A DNA stretch of 28,683 bases from Bacillota bacterium (GTDB lineage: Bacteria > Bacillota > Clostridia > DSM-8532), in NCBI GenBank assembly GCA_023440865.1, contig JAEXRM010000153.1, forward strand, positions 1 through 28,683, written 5' to 3'. The notes beneath the pieces were generated by a model. It searched no databases. It was not told the origin of the DNA and saw only the letters and a list, made by a program, of their open reading frames with translations. Shown piece by piece: positions 1 through 9,000 of this stretch. Position 1 is the first letter of the stretch, and every line of letters starts with the position of its first letter. The position numbers and the translations under genes are program-made.

Positions 1-19
1 CTGTTGTGCGCGCCCTATC

Positions 20-25
20 ATTATA
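20..25 (-). promoter_or_regulatory. Possible -10 element firing leftwards off the window
   Basis: The minus strand reads TATAAT here, in one of the few AT-rich spots of the first 100 bases. No good -35 is seen 17 bases upstream (TGATTC at 43-48 is poor). It would serve a leftward gene outside the window, which I cannot see. Confidence 0.3.
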
Positions 26-96
26 CCGCGTTGGCGGCGGTCGAATCATTGAGTTTGTGAATCCTTCCGGGATGCCGCCTGGAGCGGACTTCAATC

Positions 97-125
97 TTGT
101 TTCATCATCGGGATGCTGATACAGT
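97..125 (+). promoter_or_regulatory. Candidate sigma-A-type promoter for the first gene
   Basis: TTGTTT at 97-102 and TACAGT at 120-125 are separated by exactly 17 bases. This would give a leader of about 100 nt before the start codon at 232. Both boxes depart from consensus, so the assignment is moderate. Confidence 0.4.
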
Positions 126-231
126 GGAATGGGTGCCCTGCCAGCCGTGGATGATCGGACGGCGGGTGCCACGATGGAGGCGACCCGCAGCGCCGGGATC
201 CGGCGCCGGTGGTCCGCACAAGGAGCAACCC

Positions 232-1086
232 ATGGAGCAAAGTCAGTTCCCACGCACCCTCGTTGGCGGCAAGTCCCTGTCCCGCATGATCATCGGCACC
301 AACTGGATCCTCGGCTGGAGCCATACTGGCGCCGCGGCCGACCAGCTCATCCGCTCGAAGAACGACACGGCGGAAAAGATCGCGGACCTGCTCGAGGTGT
401 ACCTGCGTGCGGGCGTTGACACCATCATGGCGCCGTTTGTCGGTCAGGAGCACCTGATGCGGGGCATCCGCCTGGCGGAGGACCGCACGGGCCGGGGCAT
501 GATCCTGGTCGACACGCCCATCCTCAATGTCGACGACAATGAGATGGCGCGCGCGCAGGCCGCCGCCACCATCGAGGCCAGCAGGCAGAACGGCGCCACG
601 TTCTGCTTCCCGCACCATTCGAGCACCGAACAGCTCGTCAGCAAGAACAAGGGCACCATCGACCGTCTGCCCGATTATCTGGCGATGATCCGCGACGCGG
701 GCATGATTCCGGGCTTGTCGGCGCACATGCCGGAGCTGGTGCTGTACGCCGACGCGAACGGCTACGATGTCGAGACGTACATTCAAATCTACAACTGCCT
801 CGGCTTCCTGATGCAGATCGAGATCGAGACCATCAGCAAGATCATCTGGGAGGCGAAAAAACCCGTCATGACCATCAAGTCGATGGCTGCGGGCCGCTGC
901 ACGCCTTACGTGGGCCTCAACTTTTCCTGGGCGACCCTCCGGCCCTGCGACATGGTCACGGTCGGCTGCATGACCCCGAAGGAGGCCGAGGAGGTCATCG
1001 AGATCTCCATGGCCGCGTTCGAAGGCCGCCGGCCCGACCTCGAGGGTCGTTCCAGTCCGGCGAAGACGGCGCTGACGCATGCGTGA
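232..1086 (+). CDS. Uncharacterised TIM-barrel-like protein
   Basis: The protein has 284 residues, with no signal peptide or membrane segment, so it is presumably cytoplasmic. I chose the ATG at 232 because AAGGAG sits 6 bases upstream; the frame is open further 5' but has no comparable ribosome binding site. Alternating hydrophobic strands and helices suggest a beta/alpha barrel. The C-terminal third (KPVMTIKSMAAGR, then a segment with MVTVGCMTPKEAEEV) resembles the end of aldo/keto reductases, where a late strand and a VG-containing loop hold the cofactor. I do not see the usual Asp-Tyr-Lys-His catalytic set, so a reductase function is not supported. It has its own promoter candidate and terminator and appears monocistronic. 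The function is unknown; the fold assignment is inference. Confidence 0.8.
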   Translation: MEQSQFPRTLVGGKSLSRMIIGTNWILGWSHTGAAADQLIRSKNDTAEKIADLLEVYLRAGVDTIMAPFVGQEHLMRGIRLAEDRTGRGMILVDTPILNVDDNEMARAQAAATIEASRQNGATFCFPHHSSTEQLVSKNKGTIDRLPDYLAMIRDAGMIPGLSAHMPELVLYADANGYDVETYIQIYNCLGFLMQIEIETISKIIWEAKKPVMTIKSMAAGRCTPYVGLNFSWATLRPCDMVTVGCMTPKEAEEVIEISMAAFEGRRPDLEGRSSPAKTALTHA

Positions 1087-1136
1087 GCGGAGTCGGCGGC
1101 CGCATGAAGGGTGCGGCGCGGCCGTTCCGCTTTTTT
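1087..1136 (+). terminator. Intrinsic terminator of the first gene
   Basis: A GC-rich interrupted hairpin starts right at the stop codon. GCGGA (1087-1091) pairs with TCCGC (1126-1130), and further GC pairs lie inside, including GCCGC with GCGGC around the loop. Six T residues follow at 1131-1136. Confidence 0.65.
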
Positions 1137-1273
1137 CCCGAATATGGTATGGTAGAGGTGCCTCGCCCCGGACACCTCCCGCATGTCATTGACCGGCGCC
1201 GCATTCACCGTGCGCTGGCCTGTCGCAGCGCATCGGAGGGCGAAGGTCCATCACGCGCCCGAAGAGGTTTTGG

Positions 1274-2518
1274 ATGAGCAAGGTCATGGATATCCTCACG
1301 ACCGTCTGCAGCCTGCTGGTCAAGCTGCTCGACTTCTACAGCGGCCTGCTTGCGAAAGGGCCGCTGCGCACCGCGCTCGGTTTGCTGTTCCTGCTGCTGG
1401 TGCTGCTTGCGATCGCCTGGGCCATCCGGCCCATCGCCTATCTGCTGGTCCGTCCGTTCCTTGGCGGCGTCAGCGACTGGGCGGCTTCGCTGCAGTTCCA
1501 CCGCAAGACGGAGCCGGGGTCGCCCAAGCCCTACATCCTGTACATGCGTCTCTCGTTGCGGGAGATCTTCCGCGCAGCCCTGGCCGATGTGGGCCTGTAC
1601 GGCCGCACGGACACCGACCAGCTGGTCGGCCTGCTGGTGCGGCGCAGCCGCAACCTGTCCGAGGACGCGAACTTCGGCAGCCTGCAGGGGCTGGTCCGCC
1701 GGGCCGATGCCCTGCGCAAGCAATCGGCGCGTACCCTGAACGTGGTGCGCTCGATCGAACGCGAACGCGCGGGACGTCTGTTCCAGGCGCAGGACTATTT
1801 CGCCGAGACATCCCATCTGACCGAGCTCGGCCTTCCGAACCATCCGGGCGAGGTGCGGAAGGGCTTTCTCACCGGTCTTTTCATGGCCATGCTGTTCCGT
1901 GCGGCCGATTACCATGCGTTTCGCAACCTCATCCGCTCCGGCTCCATCCGACCCGAGGGCACCCTGCTGCGCTTCCACTCCGAGGACGAACGCGAGCGCT
2001 TTGCCGAGCGCATGCAGCGCAGCCTGGGCCGCGGTGTGCCATACGTGCTGTTCACCTGGTTCCTCATGCCCGGCAAGGGAATGCGGCGCGGCGTGTTGCG
2101 CTATGTGTCCGGCTCGGCCGGGGCGGACCGTCTGCCGCCGCTTCCAGGCGAAAAGGGACCCGGTTATGAGATCCGCTTCGAATCCGAGCAGGGCAGGCAG
2201 CAGGCGTCTTTCCGGTTCGAGATCGTCGTGTCGGGTCAGACGCTGCACCGCCGGCTTGTGGAGACAGGCACGCATGAAATGATGGTCTGGGCGGCGGGAG
2301 AGGCCTCGCAGGCGGGCGTGCTGCTCGGTGGCGCCCAGGTGACCGAGGCCGGAAGCGTTTCCGGCCGCCACATCCTCAGCGAACGGTACCGGCTCGACAA
2401 CGCATGGGACCGGCAGCTGCTGGCCGACGCCATCTGCCGGTTCGTCGCGCAGCAGGCGGAGTCCGCGCCAGAACGCGAGGCGGTCCGCACGGAGACGCCG
2501 AACGGAGGAAAGCCATGA
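1274..2518 (+). CDS. Unknown membrane-anchored protein, first gene of operon
   Basis: The protein has 414 residues. The ATG at 1274 has AAGAGG 6 bases upstream. A strong transmembrane segment lies at about residues 32-58 (run of L/V/A/I ending in RPIAYLLV), possibly preceded by an amphipathic N-terminal helix. The remaining 350 residues are soluble and basic, rich in arginine pairs, with no motif I recognise. The last bases overlap the next gene in an ATGA arrangement, so translational coupling is likely. Together with the next small membrane protein and the radical SAM gene it forms a compact three-gene operon. I do not recognise the family and assign no function. Confidence 0.8.
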   Translation: MSKVMDILTTVCSLLVKLLDFYSGLLAKGPLRTALGLLFLLLVLLAIAWAIRPIAYLLVRPFLGGVSDWAASLQFHRKTEPGSPKPYILYMRLSLREIFRAALADVGLYGRTDTDQLVGLLVRRSRNLSEDANFGSLQGLVRRADALRKQSARTLNVVRSIERERAGRLFQAQDYFAETSHLTELGLPNHPGEVRKGFLTGLFMAMLFRAADYHAFRNLIRSGSIRPEGTLLRFHSEDERERFAERMQRSLGRGVPYVLFTWFLMPGKGMRRGVLRYVSGSAGADRLPPLPGEKGPGYEIRFESEQGRQQASFRFEIVVSGQTLHRRLVETGTHEMMVWAAGEASQAGVLLGGAQVTEAGSVSGRHILSERYRLDNAWDRQLLADAICRFVAQQAESAPEREAVRTETPNGGKP

Positions 2519-2940
2519 GCGATATGTTCCAGAGCATTCTCGACCAGTTCAAGAATGTCCTCGATGTCAGCCAGGTGCAGCCCATATTCGGTGTGAAGGG
2601 CCTGTTCTGGCTGTTCGTGCTGATCGAGGCGGCCGTCCGCTTCTACATGGGCCATGCCTCGCGGCTGCTGCGAGAGCAGGAACCGTCCTATCGGCAGGAT
2701 CTTGTGCGACGCTTCTGGATCAAGCTGCTGCTGCTGTTCCTCGTGCTCCGCCCCTTCCTGATGGCTTCCAATCCGCTGACGGGGCGAACCAGCGCATTCC
2801 TGCTCAACATTGTGCTCGACCTGTTCCTGGTGCTGTCCGCCTTCCTGCGCCTGCGCTATGTCAAGGCCGAGGAGGCGCGTTTCGCCGAATGGACCGAGGT
2901 GGACGCACCCGAGGGCATGATGGAGGAGGAGGGCGTGTGA
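2515..2940 (+). CDS. Small unknown membrane protein
   Basis: The protein has 141 residues. The ATG at 2515 overlaps the stop of the preceding gene (ATGA), with GGAGG just upstream. Three hydrophobic segments are visible, at about residues 28-46 (VKGLFWLFVLIEAAV), 67-86 (FWIKLLLLFLVLRPFL) and 93-113. A basic stretch lies between the first two, and the acidic tail ends in EEEGV. The layout suggests a three-helix inner-membrane protein. Its end overlaps the GTG start of the radical SAM gene. Coupling on both sides implies that the three products are made in fixed proportion and may work together. No family is recognised. Confidence 0.8.
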   Translation: MSDMFQSILDQFKNVLDVSQVQPIFGVKGLFWLFVLIEAAVRFYMGHASRLLREQEPSYRQDLVRRFWIKLLLLFLVLRPFLMASNPLTGRTSAFLLNIVLDLFLVLSAFLRLRYVKAEEARFAEWTEVDAPEGMMEEEGV

Positions 2941-3848
2941 ACACGCCGTGGACCTCTCCGTTCGACATGACAAGCTGCACCCTGTGTCCCCGTCGCTGCG
3001 GCACGGATCGCAGGGTGAAGGAAGGTTTTTGCGGCATCGGCCTCCCGCCGGTGGTTGCGAAGGCCTTTCCTCATTTCTGGGAGGAACCCTGCATCAGCGG
3101 TACCCGCGGCTCCGGCACGGTGTTCTTTACGGGCTGCAGCCTGCGGTGCGATTTCTGCCAGAATCGCCCCATTTCCCGGGAAGGACGTGGCTGGGAGATG
3201 GATGCGGATCGACTTGCGCGCATCTTTTTACACCTGGCGCACAAGGGCGTGCACAATCTCAACCTGGTCAATCCAACCCATCAGGCGCATGCCGTCTGCG
3301 AGGCGCTGGCGCGCTGCGGTGACGGGCTGTCGGTTCCTGTCGTCTGGAACAGCGGGGGGTACGATGCGCCGGAGACCATCGAGGTGATGGCGCCCCACAT
3401 CGACGTCTGGCTGCCGGATTTGAAGTTCCACGACCCGGCCTTGTCCGGCAAGCTTGCGGCCGCACCCGACTATTTCGACCGTGCGACGGAGGCGATCCGC
3501 GCCATGGTCCGGCTTGCGGGGCCTGCAGCCTACGACGGCGAAGGCCTGCTGGTACGCGGGGTGCTCGTGCGCCATCTGGTGCTGCCCGGACACACCCGTG
3601 ACAGCATCCGCATCCTCGAGTGGTTGGCCGCCACGTTCGGGAACGCTGTTCCGGTCAGCCTCATGGGACAGTACACACCCATGCCTGATGCGGTTGCCGC
3701 GCCGGACAGGCGGCTCAGGCGCCGCGAATACGAGCGGGTCGTCGAGGCCCTGTTCCGGCTCGGCATCGAGGAAGGGTACGTGCAGGAGCTGTCCGCCGCC
3801 GGGCGCGAGCGCATACCGGATTGGGACGGCGAGGGGTTGTCGGACTGA
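2937..3848 (+). CDS. PflX-like radical SAM protein
   Basis: The protein has 303 residues. I chose the GTG at 2937 because it overlaps the preceding stop (GTGA) and has GGAGGAGG just upstream. The N-terminus carries a CTLCPRRC cysteine cluster and a further Cys in EGFCGIG, as in the PflX/COG1313 group. The radical SAM cluster motif CSLRCDFC (Cys-X3-Cys-X2-Cys) follows at about residues 67-74 and should hold a [4Fe-4S] cluster that cleaves S-adenosylmethionine. PflX proteins are annotated by similarity to pyruvate formate-lyase activases. No glycyl radical enzyme is encoded nearby, so the substrate is open. The gene ends a compact operon with two membrane proteins of unknown role. Confidence 0.85.
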   Translation: MNTPWTSPFDMTSCTLCPRRCGTDRRVKEGFCGIGLPPVVAKAFPHFWEEPCISGTRGSGTVFFTGCSLRCDFCQNRPISREGRGWEMDADRLARIFLHLAHKGVHNLNLVNPTHQAHAVCEALARCGDGLSVPVVWNSGGYDAPETIEVMAPHIDVWLPDLKFHDPALSGKLAAAPDYFDRATEAIRAMVRLAGPAAYDGEGLLVRGVLVRHLVLPGHTRDSIRILEWLAATFGNAVPVSLMGQYTPMPDAVAAPDRRLRRREYERVVEALFRLGIEEGYVQELSAAGRERIPDWDGEGLSD

Positions 3849-3945
3849 ATGTGGAGCGCGAAGTGCCGACAGGCGTGCTCGGGCGTGCATGGGCGTGCAC
3901 GGCGCGGGGGTGGAGGCATGCGGGACGTGATCCCGAAAGGCGCGC

Positions 3946-3997
3946 ATGGCGCAAGGGGATGAGGCAAGGCGATGGCGCAAGGGGATGAGGCAAGGCG
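3946..3997. repeat. Two perfect 26-bp tandem repeats in a convergent junction
   Basis: The 26-bp unit beginning ATGGCGCAAGGGGATGAGG occurs twice head to tail (3946-3971 and 3972-3997), and a third partial copy starts at 3998. A shorter period-10 repeat (GGGCGTGCA twice) lies at about 3880-3900. The block separates the 3' ends of the radical SAM gene and the GGDEF-EAL gene. No intrinsic terminator with a T-run is visible in this junction. Confidence 0.85.
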
Positions 3998-4033
3998 ATG
4001 GCGCGGGGTTGGAGGCTGTGGGGCATGCCCGCG

Positions 4034-5749
4034 TTACATACGCTGTACCGGGTGGTTGTCCAGCAGTTCGATGGCCGCATCTTCGGCAATCGGCCTCGAG
4101 AACCAATAGCCCTGCAGCCGATCACAGCCGTTGGCCAGCAGGAATTCCTTCTGTTCTGCCGTCTCCACCCCTTCGGCAACCGTCCGAAGACGCAGCCTGC
4201 GGGCAAGCTCGAGGATGGTTTTGAGCACGGGGCCACCCGGACCCTCGTTGCCGATTGCGTCGATGAACAGCTTGTCGATCTTCAACACGCTGATCGGCAT
4301 CGCCATGAGGTAGCTCAGCGAGGAATATCCCTGCCCGAAATCGTCGAGGCTGATGCGGAACCCGGCTGCCCGCAGCCGCTGCAGCACCGGCACCACCTGG
4401 CTGCGCGATTGCATGAGGATCGACTCGGTGATCTCCAGCTCGACCTTGTCGTTCGGCACGCCGTTGCGTTCCGCCGTGCGGATGGCCAAGTCCACAAAAT
4501 CATCCTGCACCAGCTGCAGCATGGAGATGTTGACCGCCATGGATAGGTCGCGCCGGCCCGTGTCGTGCAGCCTGCGCAGGAAGCGACATGCGCTGTCGAG
4601 CACCCATGCGCCGATTGGCAATATGTGCCGCGATTCCTCGGCGATGGGGATGAACTCGGAAACCGGCACGGCTCCTAGCTTCGCCGAACGCCAACGCAGC
4701 AGCGCCTCGAACCCGCTGACCCTGCCGGTCAGCAGCTCGTACTGGGGCTGAAAGAGCAAACTGAATTCATCATCCGCAAGGGCGTCGCGCAAGGCGGACT
4801 CGATGTGGAAGCGCCGGCTGACATGCTCCTGCATGTCCATGTTGAACACGACGCAGCGCCCCCGTCCGGACTGCTTGGCCCGGAACATGGCGATGTCGGC
4901 GTTCCTGAGCAGATCCTCGGCGGACGTGCCGTGCTCGGGAAACCGGGCAACCCCGAAGCTGACCGACCCGTGAATGGAGGCGCCGTCGACGGACAGGGGG
5001 GTGGAGAAGACATCAAGCAGCTGTCCGGTTGCTTCCGACAGTTCCATGTCGCTCAGCGGGCCCTGATGGCAGAAGACAAACTCGTCACCACCCATACGGT
5101 ACAGAACCCAGGCATTCCCCATACGGGAACGGAGGTTCTCCGCCACGGTGCGGATATAGGCGTCTCCCCGGGAATGACCGTACACGTCGTTGATGAGCTT
5201 GAAGTTGTCGAGGTCCATATACAGCAGGGTGAGCGGGCGCAGGTGCGGACTTGCCGCATGCCGCTCGAGGAAGCCGCGCAGCGCGCGGCGGTTCGGCAGC
5301 GAGGTCCAGTCGTCCTTGTACAGCATGGCGCGCATGGCCTTCTGGTACTGCATGAGCGCCTCGTTCTTGCGTTCGAGCTGCTCCCTTGCCGTCTCCAGCT
5401 CGTTGAACTGCATCTGCACCTCCTCACGCAACGCGGTTTCCGCGTCGAGCGAGTCGGCCAGCCTGCCGTTGGCGCTCTTGAGCCGGTTCAGGGCCTGCCA
5501 GGTGAGACCGAGGATGAGCAGCGAGGAGGCGAAGACGAAGCCGTACCCCTTGATGCTGCTGATGCGGTTGAGCGTCTCGTGGTCCTCGAAGAGCGCGAAA
5601 ACCAGCCTGTCGGAAAACAGGATCCAGAGCAGGCTGACAACAAGGTACACGGCCGCGATGAACAGCGCGCGGAATGGCACCTCGTGCCTGGTGGTCCTGT
5701 CCACCGGCTGCCTGTGACCATTGGGGGTGGTTGGCCTTTGGTCTGCCAT
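4034..5749 (-). CDS. Membrane GGDEF-EAL cyclic-di-GMP enzyme
   Basis: The protein has 571 residues from the ATG at 5749 (weak GACGGA ribosome binding site); an ATG at 5764 or a TTG at 5797 are alternatives. Two transmembrane segments flank a short extracytoplasmic loop (about 28-50 and 68-86). A coiled-coil linker (100-138), an intact GGDEF motif (220-224) and an EAL domain follow. The EAL signature is FEALLRW (EAL at 348-350), with DDFGQGYSS, KIDKLFI, EGVET and LQGYWFSRP downstream, so phosphodiesterase residues look complete. No RxxD inhibitory site precedes GGDEF. It may make, degrade or sense cyclic-di-GMP; with both halves intact the net direction cannot be read from sequence. It is transcribed leftwards, divergent from the glycerol-phosphate block. 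Confidence 0.93.
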   Translation of the reverse strand: MADQRPTTPNGHRQPVDRTTRHEVPFRALFIAAVYLVVSLLWILFSDRLVFALFEDHETLNRISSIKGYGFVFASSLLILGLTWQALNRLKSANGRLADSLDAETALREEVQMQFNELETAREQLERKNEALMQYQKAMRAMLYKDDWTSLPNRRALRGFLERHAASPHLRPLTLLYMDLDNFKLINDVYGHSRGDAYIRTVAENLRSRMGNAWVLYRMGGDEFVFCHQGPLSDMELSEATGQLLDVFSTPLSVDGASIHGSVSFGVARFPEHGTSAEDLLRNADIAMFRAKQSGRGRCVVFNMDMQEHVSRRFHIESALRDALADDEFSLLFQPQYELLTGRVSGFEALLRWRSAKLGAVPVSEFIPIAEESRHILPIGAWVLDSACRFLRRLHDTGRRDLSMAVNISMLQLVQDDFVDLAIRTAERNGVPNDKVELEITESILMQSRSQVVPVLQRLRAAGFRISLDDFGQGYSSLSYLMAMPISVLKIDKLFIDAIGNEGPGGPVLKTILELARRLRLRTVAEGVETAEQKEFLLANGCDRLQGYWFSRPIAEDAAIELLDNHPVQRM

Positions 5750-5920
5750 CGTTCCGTCTTTCATAGGTGCTTGATACCACCGCATCCTCCGCTGCAAGCA
5801 ACGCCCCTGTCATTTTTTCTTCGACATCTGCTTCAGGTGCGGCTATGCGCCTGCGGCGCCGGATGGGGCCGTGTCGGCATGCGCGCGACAGGTGCGGGGC
5901 CACCGCCTGCCATGTGCGTG

Positions 5921-5949
5921 TTGCCCGCGTGGCGGCATCGTGGTAGAAT
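5921..5949 (+). promoter_or_regulatory. Promoter of the glycerol-3-phosphate fusion gene
   Basis: TTGCCC at 5921-5926 and TAGAAT at 5944-5949 are separated by exactly 17 bases, a good housekeeping-type promoter. Transcription would start near 5956, giving a leader of about 138 nt before the ATG at 6094. Confidence 0.65.
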
Positions 5950-5955
5950 GAGGCG

Positions 5956-6060
5956 GTAAGGCGCGCCGGCGCAAGGCCGGCGGCGATGTCCTGCGGTGGC
6001 GGAGTATGGGAGTCACAACCGGATGGAAGCACAGCTTCCATTTGCGTTGTGGCTTTTTTG
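5956..6060 (+). promoter_or_regulatory. Attenuator-type leader with intrinsic terminator ahead of the fusion gene
   Basis: The predicted leader holds two hairpins. The first, right after the start site, pairs CGCCGGC (5964-5970) with GCCGGCG (5976-5982). The second is a textbook intrinsic terminator. ATGGAAGC (6023-6030) pairs with GCTTCCAT (6034-6041). An outer CACAAC (6014-6019) pairs with GTTGTG (6046-6051), and six T residues follow at 6054-6059. The gene to the left is transcribed away from this site, so the terminator has no upstream gene to end and must act on the leader itself. The layout matches the known Bacillus glpD leader, where GlpP with glycerol-3-phosphate prevents termination. 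I match no known riboswitch family. Confidence 0.7.
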
Positions 6061-6093
6061 CATCTTCGCGCGCGGGACGGGGAGGGAGCCAGC

Positions 6094-9000
6094 ATGCAAC
6101 CGAACCATGGAAACGCCGGGGCCCCGGATATGCGGGAAAGCGTGCCGCCGGCCATCCGGCATCGGGGCACGTACGATGTGGCGATTGTCGGTGCGGGCGT
6201 CATCGGCGCGATGATCGCGCGCGAGCTGTCGAAATACCGGCTGCGTGTGGTCCTGATCGAGAAGGAGTCCGATGTGGCGGCCGAGACGAGCAGCGCCAAC
6301 AGCGGCATCGTCCATGCCGGGTACGACGCGGAGCCGGGTACCGTCAAGGCGCGGCTGAACGTCGAAGGCACCCGGCTGATGCCGCAGGTCGCCCGCGAGC
6401 TCGATGTGCCGTTCCATGCAGTCGGGTCCCTGGTGCTCGCGTTTGACGCGGCGGATGAAACCAAGCTCGCGCGGCTGCTCGACCACGGTCGCAGGAACGG
6501 CGTGCCGGAACTGCGCATCCTCCCGGGTGACGCGGTGCGCGCGATGGAACCCGCCATCTCCCCGGCGGTCGTTTCCGCCCTGCATGCCCCCACCGCCGGC
6601 ATCGTCTGCCCGTACCAGCTGACCGTGGGTGCGACGGAAAACGCCGTCGCCAATGGCGTCACCCTGCTGCGAAGCTGGCCGGTGCGCCGTATCCGCCGCA
6701 TTGCGGAGACGGGGGATGCCGGGCCGCTCGCCGCAGGGGATGGAGAGGCCGGCCGGACACACCTCGCGGAAGCCGGGGAAGCAGGCCGGTCACTCCTTCC
6801 GCCAGACGGGGCATCCGATTCGTCATCCCCGCCGCGCTTCCTGCTGATGTCCGACGCCGAAAGCCTTTCGGCACGGTTTGTCGTCAACGCGGCCGGCCTG
6901 TTCGCCGACGAGGTGGCGGCCATGGTCGGAGACCTCTCGTTCCGCATCCATCCCAGGAAGGGCGAGTACCTGCTGCTTGACAAGACGCTGGGACGGACCG
7001 TCCGTTCGGTCGTGTTCCAGACCCCCGGTCCCATGGGCAAGGGCATCCTCGTGACGCCCACCGCCGACGGGAACCTGCTGCTGGGACCGAATGCCCAGGA
7101 CGTGCCGGACAAGGAGGACACGGAGACGACCTTCGACGGCCTGCGCGCGGTCTCTGTCGGCGCCCGCCGCTCCGTTCCGGGCGTGGACACGCGGGCGGTC
7201 ATCCGCTCCTTCGCCGGCCTGCGTGCCGCGACGGCCGGCGGCGACTTCCTTATCGGCCCGTCGCAGGATGTCGAGGGCTTCTTCCATGTGGCCGGCATCG
7301 ATTCGCCCGGCCTCTCGTCCGCCCCCGCCATCGCCCTGGCCGTGTGCCGGGGCCTGGGCGACATCGGCCTGCCGCTGGCGGAGAGGCCGGACTGGAACCC
7401 GCTTCGCGAAAAGGTCCGCCGGTTTGCCGAAATGGATGCGGCGCAGCGGGCGCGCGCGGTTGCGGCGGATCCCCGGTTCGGGCACATCGTCTGCCGCTGC
7501 GAGACCGTCACCGAGGCGGAGATCGTCGACGCGATCCGCCGCCCCGCCGGCGCCATCACGCTCGACGGACTCAAGCGCCGCACCCGCGCCGGCATGGGCC
7601 GCTGCCAGGGCGGCTTCTGCACACCGCGCGCCGTGGACATCCTGGCCCGCGAGCTCGGCATTTCACCGGACGCCGTCACCAAGCGCGGCACCGGCTCGAA
7701 CATCCTGGCCGGCCCGTCCAAACCGGAGGCATGCCCGGTGAGGCGGCCCCGGCCGGCCGACGCGCCCGCTGCAGGCGCCGGTGCGCCGGGAACGATCAAC
7801 GGACGAGTGGCCGCGCCGGCGTCGGTCGCGCCGCTGTGGACCCCGCCCGACACCCCGCCGCCCGCACGCGTTTCCCTCGCCGTCATCGGCGGCGGCCCCG
7901 CAGGGCTTGCGGCCGCCATCGAGGCGAAGAAGAACGGCATCGCCGACGTCGTCATCCTCGAGCGGGAGCGGGAACCGGGCGGCATCCTCGGCCAGTGCAT
8001 CCATCCGGGCTTCGGGCTGCACCTGTTCGGCGAGGAGCTGACAGGGCCCGAGTACGCTTCCCGCTTCATCCGGCAGGCATCCGAATGGGGCATACCGATC
8101 TACGCCGACACGATGGTGCTCGATCTGGGCCGTGACCGGCGCATCACCGCGATCAGTTCCCGGTACGGGCATTTCACGCTCGAGGCCGACGCCGTCGTGC
8201 TGGCCATGGGCTGCCGCGAGCGGGCCGCAGGCGCCCTGTCGATCCCCGGTGCACGCCCCGCCGGCATCATGACGGCCGGCAGCGCCCAGCGGTTCATCAA
8301 CATGGAGGGCTACCTGCCGGGCCGGCGCTTGGTGATCCTCGGCTCCGGCGACATCGGGCTGATCATGGCGCGCCGCCTGACGCTCGAGGGTGCCGAGGTG
8401 CCCCTGGTGTGCGAGGTGCTGCCCTACGCCGGCGGCCTGACCCGCAACATCGTCCAGTGCCTCGATGATTTCGGCATCCCGCTCAAGCTCTCGCACACGG
8501 TGGTCGGACTCCATGGGCGCGACCGCCTCGCCGGGGTGACCGTCGCCCGGGTGGACGAAAACCGCATGCCGGTGCCCGGAACCGAGTTCGATGTCACCTG
8601 CGACACGCTGCTGCTGTCGGTCGGCCTCATCCCCGAGAACGAGCTCTCGCGCGCGGCCGGCGTGCCGCTCGATGCCGTCACGGGCGGCCCTTCCGTGTCG
8701 ATGGACATGCAGACGGGCGTACCGGGCATCTTCGCCTGCGGCAACGTGGTGCATGTGCACGACCTGGTCGACCATGTGTCGGAGGAGGGGCGGCTGGCCG
8801 GCCGCTGCGCCGCGGCGTGGCTCAAGGCCGGCGGCATCGCGCAGGCCGCGGACGCGGCCGATCTTGCGGACCGCGTGGCGGATTTCGAGCGGTCTGCGAT
8901 CGTACCGGAGATCCCCGTGCTTGCGGGAACCGGCGTGCGCTACGTGCTGCCCCGCTCCGTCCGCATGGACGGCCTGCAGCCGGAAAGCCGCCTGCTGTTC

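Noticed and set aside
232..1086. Calling the first gene an aldo/keto reductase
   Set aside because: Only the C-terminal pattern is similar. The catalytic tetrad cannot be found, so I kept it as uncharacterised.
3946..4224. Short open frame reading through the 26-bp repeat
   Set aside because: It is low-complexity, runs antisense into the end of the GGDEF-EAL gene and has no ribosome binding site.
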